Shown piece by piece: positions 46,900 through 57,922 of a stretch of DNA of 64,000 nt. Origin of the DNA: Sclerotinia nivalis (lineage: Eukaryota > Ascomycota > Leotiomycetes > Helotiales > Sclerotiniaceae). Both the position numbers and the translations under genes were made by a program. The stretch's first letter is position 1. The number at the start of each line of letters is the position of its first letter. The stretch spans positions 2,666,001 to 2,730,000 of the forward strand of contig JAPEIS010000003.1 in NCBI GenBank assembly GCA_029531795.1, written 5' to 3'. The notes beneath the pieces were generated by a model, which was given only the letters and a program-made list of their open reading frames with translations, was not told the DNA's origin and did no database searches.

Positions 46900-47907
46900 T
46901 TATATAGCATGTTGTCCCATTCTCAACTGCGCCAGCTCAATAGACACAAGGCTGTGAAGACTGAACCCGCGATATTCCCACCGAAGATACCGTTGCTCCG
47001 AATCTCGCCCGCCAAGGCCAATATCTAACTGCGCAACACACATGATAAATCTTCGAATGCGAGTTAAGTTTCTGGCGATCTGCAAGCACAATGGTGCGAG
47101 TTCTGTTATGCTGGAGTGGAAAAATTGTTCGTACTCGAAGGTGAACCATGGGTAGAACGTGAACTTTTTCCGCATTGGATCGGTGTTAATAAGACACCTG
47201 GTGCGTAGAGGGCTCAGTTGGCATGGAACTTCAACAAAAAGCGAATTAATATGGAATAAAATGATTAGATCAGTCTGTTGGAGCTCAACTTAAGATATAA
47301 AATGGATGAATATCGAAAACAAGGCTGGCAAAATCAGTATTGCGTCTTCGTATCGAGTCAGATGGTTGCCAGATTGACAGCTTTTATTAGAATATGTCTA
47401 GTATACATTCGAGGCATAGGTAAACCTATCTGTTTCAACTCGAAGAACAATCTTGTCTAGGGTGACTAGGTACACTCGACGAAGCTCGCGGTCGAGGTTG
47501 TTGATCATTAAATGTTGTGACGGCTCGTCTCCTTCGTGTTGAAACCTTCCTTGCAAAGAAAACGTCAACTCTGAATAATTTTTACTGCCCATAGCAGCAG
47601 CGCCTTTGTAAGAGTACCGATGATTAAAAGTCCGTTTTCTCAAAGATGCTGATGAGTTTTCGTTGTTCGTCTAGAGAGTTGTGGTTATTGGGCAGTGATA
47701 TTGAAGATATGGAAGCTCGCTAGGATCATATGTGCGTTTCAGTGGCCGATTATGAGATTGTTCATCAGATAACTTGTTGTGAAATTTCTGCGGTTGATGT
47801 TTGCATACATGTTTCTATCCATCATTATCGGCCATCATTGTCAGCCCTCTCCACTTCAAGGCATGGATGTTTAAATTTTCGAGTGTGTCGTTCGTTCTCG
47901 TCGTCAT
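46900..47907 (-). pseudogene. Decayed gene, 336 codons, four CAG/CAA-type stops
   Basis: One frame continues without shift from ATG 47907-47905 to TAA at 46902-46900. It contains only four internal stops, three TAG and one TAA, far fewer than expected by chance over this length. Each could come from CAG or CAA (or TGG), changes typical of RIP at CpA. Protein-like segments include the surroundings of LTFSLQGRFQHEGDE, DRELRRVYLVTLDKIVLRVE and LAPLCLQIARNLTRIRRF. Some of these resemble short fungal 2EXR/F-box-like proteins in composition, but no family is assigned. It may alternatively contain small introns that remove some stops. Confidence 0.5.
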
Positions 47908-49877
47908 CGCAGCGAAGAAGCGGTTTTATCGGAGCACCAAATGCCTACTGTGACGAGCAGCGAAAAGCGACATGGGGGAGTATTATTGAAAGCAAGACAT
48001 GGGGTGCTTGCACCTTAAATAAATCAAAGGTTTTAATACTTTTTGTTTAAAATATTTTAGTCAAAAATACTATGTACATTGAAAGCCACGCATATGAAAT
48101 TTTTGATAGGGTTGGGTCGATTACAAGTAAGCGACGGTACTCAAGGTCAACAACTGAATTAAAGTGGTTTGAGACACGTCCGAGAGACATGTGCCTGCGA
48201 AAGAAAGTGTGCAAGGAGATATACTGAGTTCCGGATCGTGGAAAACAAGAGATGAATTGGGTTGAAGATTTGAATTGAATATGGATCGTTCTTTCCTTAT
48301 TTCATTCACTCAAATTTACCACCAAACTGATCTCGAGATCTCCGATGCTCCAAGCGGTATTAAAGAAATAGGATGGTTCCGGCATTTCGTAACATTCCAC
48401 ACTCATACGTCATCCGAGTAAATGAAGAACCTGCTAAGGAGAAATTAGTGCAGTTATCACCAAATCTCATTTACTAGTTTTTTTTTAGTAAGGATGTTTG
48501 TGTCTTCTTTTCAGGTATAGTTCCGAGCTTTGCTCAAATTTCTCGATTCCTTTGACTTTTTGCGATTAGTACTGCATTGCTATGAGAGCGTCCAATCTTC
48601 ACTCTTCGAACTGTGTTAGCCGTGTTTCTCGGGTCAAGGTTTTAATTCCTGGAGAATAAATCTAGAACGCCAGTAGCATGGAGTTAGTTCACTTAGCTGA
48701 AATGCGCCGCTCCTCACTTCGCTATTGATGTGCCGAACACCCTAAATTCATAGCTACGAGACCGTCACAAGACCCAAAATCTGCGATTTCTCACCATGAA
48801 AGTGTCTAATTCCCCAATTTGTAGTCGCGAATGGTTCAGAAGCTACCCGTCATTTACTACCGGCATTGCGATTGTGACATTTCAAAAACTTTCTAGGCCC
48901 ATGCTGATACCACATCTTCCCACCAGCTCATCACCAGTTGAAGAAAAATTGAGGTTTATTGCAAAAACTAAATCTTTGTTCGGAGCCATCCAAGTATTTA
49001 CCCACCTCATTCCAGCAAAAGGTCGTCACTTCCTCTCTTGTAAGTGCCGAGAATTTTGGGGCGGAAATATATCTCGCTTAGCATTAACCTAAAGGGGTCG
49101 CTCCTTCCCTTTCTTTTTAGGGTTTCTGATGGTCTAGTTTGCAATCTAACAATGTGGGGCTGTTGGTTCCTGGATTTATTTCATACATCGAGCAGGTCTT
49201 ATTTATTGAATTTCCCGCATGATTTTAATTGGGTTGAGATATTGTTTTCATTTGATACATTGTAGTCATTTGATAAACTAAGATCGTTTGACACAATGCA
49301 ACTATTTGAGCTACTAAATCTCTTTGGGTCGCTCAATCTAGTTGGTAGTTTGAATCTGTTTGAAATTTTTGATCCATTTAGAATGTTGAACTAACCCCAA
49401 ACAATCACAGCTGCCCAAGTACCGAGTGCAATCTGAACTATCGAAGGTTGGTTCCTTCTTATTGTGACAGACTTGAGAATTGCTCCACATTACTAAGACA
49501 TAGTCTCTGTTAATTGCGAATCTTTCATTCAATACTAGTGTATTATAGGGCTTAGTGGCTTAGTGGTAGATTGAAGGCTTCTAATTTATCATAATCTCGT
49601 TTGAGAATGACGCAAATGCAAATGCACTTACTCAGTTAGACTTCAAACTAGCTTTGGGAAGAGATTTTCCAGCATCTGTATATAAGCAGCCCCCGCACAT
49701 CTTATTTCTTGTTTCTCTTTTTCTCTTCATCGTCAAAACAGTCTACAAATTTGAGGTCTACAAACAAAAGAACCAGTTCTTGCTTCTTTTCTAAATAAAC
49801 CATATTCAATTTGCCTGTTTTAACACTTGGGTTTTTCGGTCAACCCAACTTTTACGTGTCAATAAAATTGACACAAG
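47908..49877. other. Intergenic region and promoter of the orphan 49878 gene
   Basis: No gene recognised. The frame at 48796-49092 is short and lacks motifs. The right end carries a TATA box and a CT-rich leader. Confidence 0.5.
49679..49686 (+). promoter_or_regulatory. TATA box upstream of the 49878 gene
   Basis: TATATAAG, followed within about 20 bases by a C-rich patch and then a TTTCTCTTTTTCTCTTC tract. It lies 191 bases before the ATG. The TATA element then pyrimidine tract is a typical layout for a strongly inducible fungal promoter. Confidence 0.6.
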
Positions 49878-50531
49878 ATGGCTTTACAACCAGGTTTTCG
49901 TCATTATGGTGCTTTGACCAGAGCTGTGGAGCTGGAGCTCTGTATCCCAACGGGTTTCGTTGAGGATAGAAAACACTGGCGTCCGGAGTTTGTCTCCGAT
50001 TATTTTTCATTCAGAAGATTGGCGGTAACACGTTATATCAACTGGGTGATTAATGATGTGGCAACTCGGGCAAGGCCTGAACACTCAGATGAAGCTCCTC
50101 TTTTGGCAGAGGACAAGCAGGTAATCCTTTGGAGAGATCCTGCGCCAATAGAGGAATGGATTCTAGGCCAAGTCTCTGTAAGACCGGCTGAGAAGGCATT
50201 CAGTCGGCACTCGGTACCATTTTGTGGGGAGGTACCGGGAACCCTTAGACCAGGGTTGAGACGTGCAATCTTTTCAAAAGCTTGCAGGCGTGGTGTTCCG
50301 GCGGTCTTTGGCTCTTTTGAGGGCATTTCTATGTCTTCCGTGGAAGGACAGAGTGGTTCCTGCATTTGCGAACCACTATTCTCGACTCCGCCGGGTCGGG
50401 AATCTTTGGTCCGCTGCGGAATCCTCTTCTTTCCGGAGCTTGACGTCCCTTATGCGTGGGGCGGGGAATATAAACGCGCAAAAGAAAGATTCCTTTCGGA
50501 GGTCTATGGAATCGATCTTCTGAGCGTTTAA
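49878..50531 (+). CDS. Orphan 217-residue protein, unknown function
   Basis: A single intronless frame with clear coding character, noticeably richer in G and C than the surrounding DNA. It is preceded by a TATA box and CT-rich leader, with AAG just before the ATG. The protein is mixed alpha/beta in character, Arg- and Pro-rich, with six Cys and no signal peptide or membrane helix. Aromatic runs include VSDYFSFRRLAVTRYINWVI, and the end is FLSEVYGIDLLSV. I recognise no domain. Isolation in a gene-poor tract, with a different base composition, makes it a candidate lineage-specific or transferred gene. It could also be a fragment of a transposon gene, though no ends are seen. Confidence 0.68.
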   Translation: MALQPGFRHYGALTRAVELELCIPTGFVEDRKHWRPEFVSDYFSFRRLAVTRYINWVINDVATRARPEHSDEAPLLAEDKQVILWRDPAPIEEWILGQVSVRPAEKAFSRHSVPFCGEVPGTLRPGLRRAIFSKACRRGVPAVFGSFEGISMSSVEGQSGSCICEPLFSTPPGRESLVRCGILFFPELDVPYAWGGEYKRAKERFLSEVYGIDLLSV

Positions 50532-50532
50532 T

Positions 50533-50612
50533 GTGGGCGTTGGCTTTTGTGGGCGTTAGATTTCTGGCTCTCGCTTCTGTGGGCGTGGGCTTTTGTGGGC
50601 GTGGGCTTTTCA
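50533..50612 (+). repeat. GTGGGCG(T/TG)GGCTTTT minisatellite
   Basis: About four imperfect units built on TGTGGGCGTGGGCTTT directly follow the stop codon of the orphan gene and probably lie in its 3' UTR. Confidence 0.75.
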
Positions 50613-51316
50613 GTCATCTAATGATGACTCCAGCGTTTTTGTCTTTTTGTTTGTTTGTTTGTTTTTCTTCTTTTTTGGGTCTTTTGGCCTACAGCGTTTC
50701 CTTCTTTCCTTTTCTTTTGGGATAGTATCCTACAGCGGTAGTGTGCTTTTTTTTTCAAATACCTCTCAGTAGAGATCCTCTCCGGAGCTAATGGGAGAAG
50801 CACACGCAAGTGATGTGTAAAGCCCAACCAAAAAAAACAGCCATTTATTGTTTTCATTCTAAGTCTTGCTGATGTGGGATTTAGGTCCATGTTTTTTCAG
50901 CGAAATTGGGGGTAAGAGTGAACTGAAGCAACTCTGGTTTTTGCTTGCAATTTGAAGGCTATACATTAATCTCCAAAGTAAGTTGGAAAAATCGACCCCA
51001 CCCTATGTGTCTAAAGATTGCCCTTCTTTCTCTTCTCTTCTCATCAATACCAGATTCAAACTCGAATGCAGTGACTCCAATGCTGGCTTTCATCTTGCGC
51101 TTACATCTAGCGGAACTATTACTTACAACACACCTGAAGTCTGAGAATAGTGAACTTTTCTCAAACGGAACCTGGTATCTGCTAAGTTACCGACTAATGT
51201 TGTGAGAGAGTTGAGATATTGAGGCCAAATACATAGTTAGTTCATAATTATATAATTATGTGATCCTTTGTAATTAGATATGAAGAAAATATTTCACTTT
51301 CCCTTTCTAAAACAAA

Positions 51317-51488
51317 TAATATTTTTCTGCTAATTTCTTTTATATCAATTGAATATAATTCAATCCATTATTTGTTCTGCTAGTTCTACCATTTGAAATT
51401 TCCATAATATAATCTAATCAATTCTTCTTCCTATTCCCCTTCGCAATATACTATCAGGACGCACGTATCTCGACCTACCTCTTTCACA
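51317..51488 (+). repeat. Diverged dispersed repeat, copy B
   Basis: Partner of 9624-9775 in the same orientation. The most conserved part contains ATCTCGACCTACCTCTTTCA. It carries no coding potential. Confidence 0.6.
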
Positions 51489-52285
51489 ATGTCATCTAAA
51501 TGCTTAGCGAAAAGCTAATTGAAATAGATTTCCATGCATTTGGTACACTTCCAGACGTACACTCCGTACTCACCCATGTAACTAGGTTGTTTGCCACATT
51601 ATCAACGACAAGATTGTGACGAGTCAGTTTTTGCTCCAACGGGATATTGAATCCTTAAGGTACTTTATAACCCGTATATCATGATCAAAAAAATATCATC
51701 AAATACAGATTTCGTTTTTCTACAAATACAGCGAATTTGGTTGCTCAAATCGAAGAAATTGTTATAAAATTGAACTTTTAAAATTGTATAGAAAGTTATA
51801 ATATATAGTAAAACTAAATAAAACCTTAATTTAGATAAGATGTATAACCAATATTCGAATTTCTTTTTATAATGATGAAAATTTATAAAAATTTATGATA
51901 TACGGGTAAACAAGTATATTAGGGAATGTGGAGTCGGGTAACTGCCGAAGGCAATTCTCTTCAATGGAGTTATGGCTTGTTTCCCAATTGTTAGCTATCA
52001 GACTTTGAGCGCTGACGGCCATCACAACTCAGCAAAAAATTCAAAGTATACGACATTTACCGGCAATGTAGGAGGGTCAAATTTCGATTGCGCTAATAAA
52101 TATCGATGGTTCAAGTGAAATTGAGTTTGGCGCCGGCTAAGTTTTTGAGTCTCGATCACCGGCCAATGCGCTAGGGGAATGTATGAGGTCATCAACGATA
52201 CCATATGAAGGTGATTAGTGCAATTCTTATGAGGCTAATCAGTGTTAGTTGGTGATCTGATTTTCCTGCGCTAGACAGAATATCT

Positions 52286-52293
52286 ATTTAAAC
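52286..52293 (+). promoter_or_regulatory. TATA-like box of the tandem-repeat locus
   Basis: TATTTAAA, followed by a CT-rich tract (TTTCTCCTTCTTTTTCTC) resembling that before the 49878 gene. Confidence 0.45.
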
Positions 52294-52956
52294 CCAGACA
52301 TCCTCCAACATTTCTCCTTCTTTTTCTCTTCTCTTCTAACCTGTATCAATCCGAAGCTAAGTTTTTTTCTCCTACCCTCCCTACCTTCATTCTCTATATC
52401 CTTCCTTCAATACACTTGCTAATATTTTTCACAGAATGGTGGGGACCTTGGCTATCATCCAGCGTAATGCTACATTGTACCTTGATTGCTCTCATGACCT
52501 ATTGCTTGTCCAATGTGTGCGTTAGTCCTTGAGACAGACCCTCAGTGCTGGCACAGGCGTGAGATTTATGTTCTGTTTGGCCTGATAAGACCGATGGTCT
52601 TATCTGAGAACATGTGGTATTTTGGCTCCTTTTCACATGAGTATTTTGTGGCTTAGAGGTTTGAGAGGCAACTTTCATCTTCTTTTATTTCATGATGATT
52701 ATTTCGTGGTGTAGAGGCTTAAGGGTCGAGTGACTTTTATCTTCTTTTCTTTCATTCGCAAGAGTGATGTAGAGGTTTGTGGGGTAACCTGCATTTTCTT
52801 TTATTTTGCACGGAATAATCTATGGTCTAGAGGTTTGTGGGGAGACCTGCATCTTCTTGTGTTTCTTCCTTGGGGGTTGAAAACATTCACATTGAGCTGT
52901 TGTGATGTAGAGTACTGAGAAATGATGGGCGGCGGACCATCAAAATATCAGCTTCT

Positions 52957-53062
52957 GTGGGTTCTGGGGGTTCTGTGGATTCTGTGGGTTCTGTGGGTTC
53001 TGGGGGTTTCTTGTGGGTTCGGGGGTTTCTGTGGGTTCTGGGGGTTCTATGGGTTCTGGGGG
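52957..53062 (+). repeat. GGTTCTGTG/GGTTCTGGG minisatellite
   Basis: Tandem 9-base units of GGTTCTGTG and GGTTCTGGG type with small insertions, about eleven units. Confidence 0.85.
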
Positions 53063-53246
53063 TCATTGAGACTGGGGTTTTTAACTCTATCTTGAAGACC
53101 TGTTAACCAGATTTTTTGATATGGTGGCTTTGAAAAGAAAAACGGATTCTGTGGGCTCTGGGGGGTCATTGAGATTGGGGGTTTTAACTCTATCTTGAAG
53201 ACCTGTTAACCAGGTTTTTTGATATGGTGGTTTTGGAAAGAAAGAC
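53058..53246 (+). repeat. Direct duplication, 103-base period
   Basis: 53058-53143 and 53161-53246 are about 90 percent alike by eye (shared AACTCTATCTTGAAGACCTG and more). Each is preceded by a short GATTCTGTGGG or GGTTCTGGG run. Confidence 0.88.
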
Positions 53247-53281
53247 TTGCCATCGCTTAACTGTGGGGTTCTAAAGTCCAG

Positions 53282-55264
53282 CTCATAAAACTTCTTGCTT
53301 CTGAGTCAGTCATTTCGTCGCAGTCCCTATACATATTGAATTTAGCTAGCTTGGCTTTTCTCTTTTGTTCCGCTCAGATATTTGTCTCAATGGATGCGCG
53401 TAAACTAGCTCTGTAAAGGCTAAGAGGGAAATAGGGACAATTGAAAAAAAGGGAAGTTGATTTCCTTCCTGGGCATCGCTGACCATAGTCCAGAAGCGCA
53501 GCGGTCAATGACCTAATGACTTGTGAAACGCCAGATCTACGATGTGGAGAAACTGTTCAAAGTTTATGTATCTTCATATGTTCAGTATGTTCCCTACAAT
53601 TAGTCTTTTATCTTCACCGGGGAAGAATGCTCATGGCAGATTCGCAGTTTCCGGATGCTAGTTGTTGGCTTCTAGCTAAACATCAAATATTCTAGCACAA
53701 TCGGAATCTAATCGACTGATACTTGCCACTGCGCTATTATCGCCGTTCCCTGCTGGCATTGTTTCTATAAGTACCGGATCAACACTATTGAGCCCGCCTC
53801 AAGTGGCATTCCTTTCGACTCAATTATCTTCAGCAAATTTCCGCATCAATCCGGTTATCGCATCAAATGCGGAACACTTGGGTTGACACTAGCTCCATGA
53901 GTGGTTAGCTGCATAGACTCGATGTTTAAAAACCTGAGAGGTAGAGAGTTAAGAGTGAAGTTGAGAAAGCCTATGGGGTGCGCTCTTCCCGGTTCCGAGC
54001 CAAGTTTAACCCGGTCTCCCTTTCAATCTGGTGCTCACCTCCCCGCTACACATCTTTTGCGGCGGTTATGAAGCACATTATTTACTCAAACAAATACGAC
54101 TTGGAGAAAATTCACTCATATGAAGGCATGATTTGCGCGATACAAACCAGCAACAACCCGAAATTGAGAGATGAAGACATACATATGGGTTTCCATCCTG
54201 TAGTATTTGGACAAGGACAACCCAGACACGCGGTGAACATGCAATCTATCGTATCTATCACCATGGCCCCAGCATGATGATATGGCAGAAGACGTTCGCC
54301 ATGGTAATGTAAGTCATCTTTATTTATTTGCTATCGTAATTTTCCAACTCATCTAACAATACGTTTCGTCCAATCAATTAAGAGAACATTCCGCGTATTT
54401 GCAATTCGAACCTATCAGCTGATTAACGACTTTAGATATTCATTCCTAGCATTAACAATATGAAAAATCCTTCATCTCTTTGGAATGTCTATCATTATTC
54501 ACTGAAAAGTAAGAAAATATTTGCTCTCATGTCAATCTAAAATATCTCATTCACAATTGTTACCAGACTTTGATCATTGGGCAGGGATACCTGCTGTGTA
54601 TTTTGAGAATGAAGGAAACCTGGACTCGGCATGGGGTTTGAGATTGATTGTGAGACTGTAGACATATCTTTCGAGTCTTTTGAAAGTCTCAGGTTTCAAC
54701 CTGGTTGAAGGAAGGAAGGATGGGAGAAAGAAACGGTTAGAAGAAGAGGGTTAGCAGAAGGGCCGATGAAGAAGGAAAGCTTAGCTCTATCGAGTTGAAT
54801 GAAGCGTTGAAGAAGCGCAGCTTCCATGGCTGATAAAATTTTGAGCGAGATATTATACAGAAAGTTGGAAATATGAGTTCATCGAAAAGCCAGTGGAAAT
54901 TTTGATAGTGGTTGATATAATTTATAAAATGATCAAATTATATTTAAAGAGTGATTAAAATAAAGTTAAATAGAAAAAACCATGCCGAACATCCGCTCAT
55001 ATCGTCTCTTCTAAATTGCCCAGGCATCCGAAAATTCAATTGCAGCTCTCGAAAAAATGCACCCTTGGTCCTCCGGGCATGTGAGTACTAGACATAAATT
55101 GTAGAAGCAAAATATCTAAGATAAACAAAACTAGCCTGTTTGCAAGGCAATCATGCGAAACTGATGTTTTCTAATCTACCAGACGCGAGTGGTACCTTAC
55201 CAAATGCAAAGTAAGATTTCTTGAATGTGGCGTTCTCATAACACGGTTCGTTGGAAGAAATTGA
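53282..55264. other. Intergenic region, downstream of the GLEYA gene
   Basis: One 99-codon frame with a GTG start (53978-54277) looks partly protein-like but its upstream frame carries several stops. No gene is claimed. The remainder is AT-rich and featureless. Confidence 0.45.
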
Positions 55265-57922
55265 TTATTGAGAGCTAGTGAGACCAGCAGTAGCATTAGT
55301 AGCTATAGAAGCTACCGATGGGAATGAGAATGTTTGGATATTGGATGGCGTGGTAATGATATCTTTAGCGGACCCAGAGGATGAAGACAAGAGAATTGAA
55401 TCTGGACCCTTGATACTGAAGCCGAGATTACCACTGCTGGCACCATTAGCCCAAAGAACCTTGAATGGGAGGATTTGTCCTGCAGTCAAGGTCTTGGAAA
55501 CTGTTGTGACGGCATTGAGGGTACCAGAGTTAGCGGCATTAAGGTCGGCATTGCTGGCGGAGTAGGAACCGAATGCGTTTGAGCCGATCCATCCCATAAC
55601 AATATCATCAAAGGCGGTAATGTTGAAGGTATAAGTTCCTGCTTTGCGAGCATAAACATAGCCAGTGTGAACGATGGCGAGTTGTTCAACGCTGCAGGAT
55701 GGTGCACCAGGGTATAGAGTTACGCTAGAACCAGCCGCAGTATTGGAGAAACCAATTTGACTAGCTGTTCCTGTATAAGTTGGGATCTTCCCATTCAATG
55801 AATTAATATCAAATTGTGCAGATCCGTAGCCAGTATTCAAAGCTGGGTTGCTAAAATAGGCGAAATTCACACCGAGGTTTGACGATGTGACTGGATCATA
55901 TGAAGCTGAAGATGTGCAAGATGGAATGGTACCAGATAATGTTTCGGATGCGTAAGAACTTGCAGATCCACTGCTGGAAATTGAAGGTACATTACTGCTA
56001 ACAGAGATTGATTCTTTCGATGCTGCTGACGATGATGGGGCTAAATATCCGGAAGAAGTAACCGATGCAGAGGCATGACTGGATACAGAACTCGAGGCAG
56101 TGTTATTTCCTGTGTTGGAAGGAAACGAATGAGGTGCTGAAATACTGCTTGCTGTGTACGAAGGCGATGTATTTGATACTAATCTACTGCTTGTGGGAAA
56201 TCCACTGATGATAGGATCGGTCCCGGAATAGGTAGGTCCACTAGCTGAGGCATAACCACTTCCTGATGATCCCAAATCGCTGCTTTCTGTGTTCGAAGGC
56301 AACGGATTTAATACTGATCCACTGCTGGTGGGAGATCCACGGGTAATAGATCCACTAGCTGAGGCATAACCAGTTCCTGGTGGAGCCGAGTGACTGCTGC
56401 TTTTTGTATTCGAAGGCAATGCATTAGATGCATAAGTGCTGCTAACTGTATTGGAAGCCGATCCACTAGATTCGGAAGTGCTATTGGCTGTGTTGGAAGC
56501 TAATGCACTGGATGCCGAAGTGGTGCTTAATGTATTGAAAGTTGAGATACTGGATGTTGAAGAAGCAAAAACTGAAGTGCTGTTTGCTGTATTTGAGGGC
56601 AATACTTGGGATGCCGAAGTACCGCTCACTATATTAGAAATTGAGCTACAGGATGTTGAAGAAGCATGAACAGAAGTACCATTTGCTGTATTGGAAGGTA
56701 ATGAATCAGACGCCGAAGTGCTGCTAACAGTCTTGTGAGTTGCGATTCCGGATGTTGGTGAAGCCGAGGCTGAAGTGCTCAAAACACTGCTTGAACTAGA
56801 GTTGACTGGAGCTTTGCAATCCTTTGCGTAATTTGGATTGGTAGAATTGGAGAGAGTGTAAGAAGAACCAATGGTATATACATCGCTTCCACTAGTATAA
56901 CCAGTATTTGTAGCATAACTGGAATCCCATGATTCTGTATACATGGCGCAAGTTTGACCTTGAGCAACACCATTCAAGTAAAGGATATAAGTGTTAATGA
57001 ATTGACAAGTCTTTGGGCTACCAGTTGCGGGCGGGTGAGCAAGATCATATGAGCTGGTCGCATCACAAGCTGCTGTACAAAGGCTAACATCAAAAGGAGT
57101 ATCGGTAAAGAAACGAGAACCGAGGAAAGTATCGTCTTTGTTGCAGTTCAATGGAGCGTTGATAGCAGAGTCTTCAAGACATGTAGGAGGGTTGTATCCG
57201 CCTGGTGTGGGAACAGTAGCAAGGTTATAACCATTAGATCCCGCGATGACAACGCGGAACTTGCTACGCCATTGACCATCATTGACTGCAGTTTTAGCAT
57301 CAATTGAGCCACCCCAGAAAACACATTTGACATTGGTCATGGAAGAAGGGTTTGTACAATTAGCACCTGGATCGACAATTGGATCGCGTTCGAAGTAGAG
57401 ATTGAAAGCATTACACCCGGTAATTGCGGAGCACTTGTCGGCGCATGAAGCAGTGTCGTAAGTTGGTAATTGTGTAAATCCCATATACTTCAAAGCATTA
57501 TTGGATGCGTGAAGATTGACAAAAGATCTAGTATAGCCAGATGGAGTTAATGCGCTGTTAGCTGCATCAGCAAATGGCTTATATGCTACAAAAGAGTCCG
57601 GATCGTCTGCTGGATTGGGGCCTGTATAGATCGTTGATGGTTGAATTGCACATGTACCATCTCTGGCTTTGAGTTGATTGATTTCTCGCTTCGTGTCTGG
57701 GGTAGTTCCTTTGATTGCTGAGCTTTGCGTCACGGCGGCAGCGGCAATGGAAGCAGCAGCAGTCGGATTATATGACACAACTTGAGCAGTGACACCGACG
57801 GGTACATCCTGAGCAGATTGTACGACAGGGCTGAGAGACTTAAAATCGATTTTTTGAGGGCGAGGAGCCGCATTTGCACCCGCGACCGCCAAGGCGGCCA
57901 AGGCGAGATTGGTGAAACGCAT
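55265..57922 (-). CDS. Secreted Ser/Thr-rich GLEYA-domain surface protein (adhesin-like)
   Basis: An intronless frame of about 885 residues from the ATG near 57922 (an in-frame TTG two codons upstream was not used). Residues 1-19 form a signal peptide (MRFTNLALAALAVAGANA, cut before APRP). A KRE site near 65 could be a processing site. Residues about 75-370 are Cys-rich, with a PAN/apple-like pattern including SCADKCSAITGCNAFNLYFE. A long Ser/Thr/Ala/Asn-rich repetitive stalk follows (about 370-665). The C-terminal part (about 680-850) is a GLEYA/PA14-like lectin fold: GYVYARKAGTYTFNITAFDD and VMGWIG are typical. Such proteins sit in the cell wall and bind glycans. No GPI signal is evident at the end. 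The stalk repeats are prone to length change. Confidence 0.82.
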   Translation of the reverse strand: MRFTNLALAALAVAGANAAPRPQKIDFKSLSPVVQSAQDVPVGVTAQVVSYNPTAAASIAAAAVTQSSAIKGTTPDTKREINQLKARDGTCAIQPSTIYTGPNPADDPDSFVAYKPFADAANSALTPSGYTRSFVNLHASNNALKYMGFTQLPTYDTASCADKCSAITGCNAFNLYFERDPIVDPGANCTNPSSMTNVKCVFWGGSIDAKTAVNDGQWRSKFRVVIAGSNGYNLATVPTPGGYNPPTCLEDSAINAPLNCNKDDTFLGSRFFTDTPFDVSLCTAACDATSSYDLAHPPATGSPKTCQFINTYILYLNGVAQGQTCAMYTESWDSSYATNTGYTSGSDVYTIGSSYTLSNSTNPNYAKDCKAPVNSSSSSVLSTSASASPTSGIATHKTVSSTSASDSLPSNTANGTSVHASSTSCSSISNIVSGTSASQVLPSNTANSTSVFASSTSSISTFNTLSTTSASSALASNTANSTSESSGSASNTVSSTYASNALPSNTKSSSHSAPPGTGYASASGSITRGSPTSSGSVLNPLPSNTESSDLGSSGSGYASASGPTYSGTDPIISGFPTSSRLVSNTSPSYTASSISAPHSFPSNTGNNTASSSVSSHASASVTSSGYLAPSSSAASKESISVSSNVPSISSSGSASSYASETLSGTIPSCTSSASYDPVTSSNLGVNFAYFSNPALNTGYGSAQFDINSLNGKIPTYTGTASQIGFSNTAAGSSVTLYPGAPSCSVEQLAIVHTGYVYARKAGTYTFNITAFDDIVMGWIGSNAFGSYSASNADLNAANSGTLNAVTTVSKTLTAGQILPFKVLWANGASSGNLGFSIKGPDSILLSSSSGSAKDIITTPSNIQTFSFPSVASIATNATAGLTSSQ

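Larger units (their letters stand above)
52310..53280 (+). ncRNA. Candidate spliced non-coding transcript built of tandem repeats
   Basis: A promoter-like TATA and pyrimidine tract precede a possible leader intron (GTATCA donor near 52342, GCTAATATTTTTCACAG acceptor ending near 52435). After it the first ATG opens only 29 codons. Downstream come four to five degenerate units of about 58 bases around TAGAGGTTTGTGGGG (52635-52915), a GGTTCTGTG minisatellite (52957-53062) and a 103-base-period duplication (53058-53143 and 53161-53246). No long frame exists. Expression is inferred only from the layout, so this is speculative. It could equally be non-transcribed repetitive DNA. Confidence 0.25.

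Noticed and set aside
52640..52930. C/D-box snoRNA cluster
   Set aside because: TGATGA and CTGA motifs occur, but spacing and terminal stems do not fit; the pattern is better explained by degenerate 58-base tandem units.
53948..54277. Possible gene around a 99-codon frame with a GTG start
   Set aside because: Upstream frame carries TAG, TAA and TAG, and an alternative frame in the same stretch looks equally protein-like; too ambiguous even as a relic.
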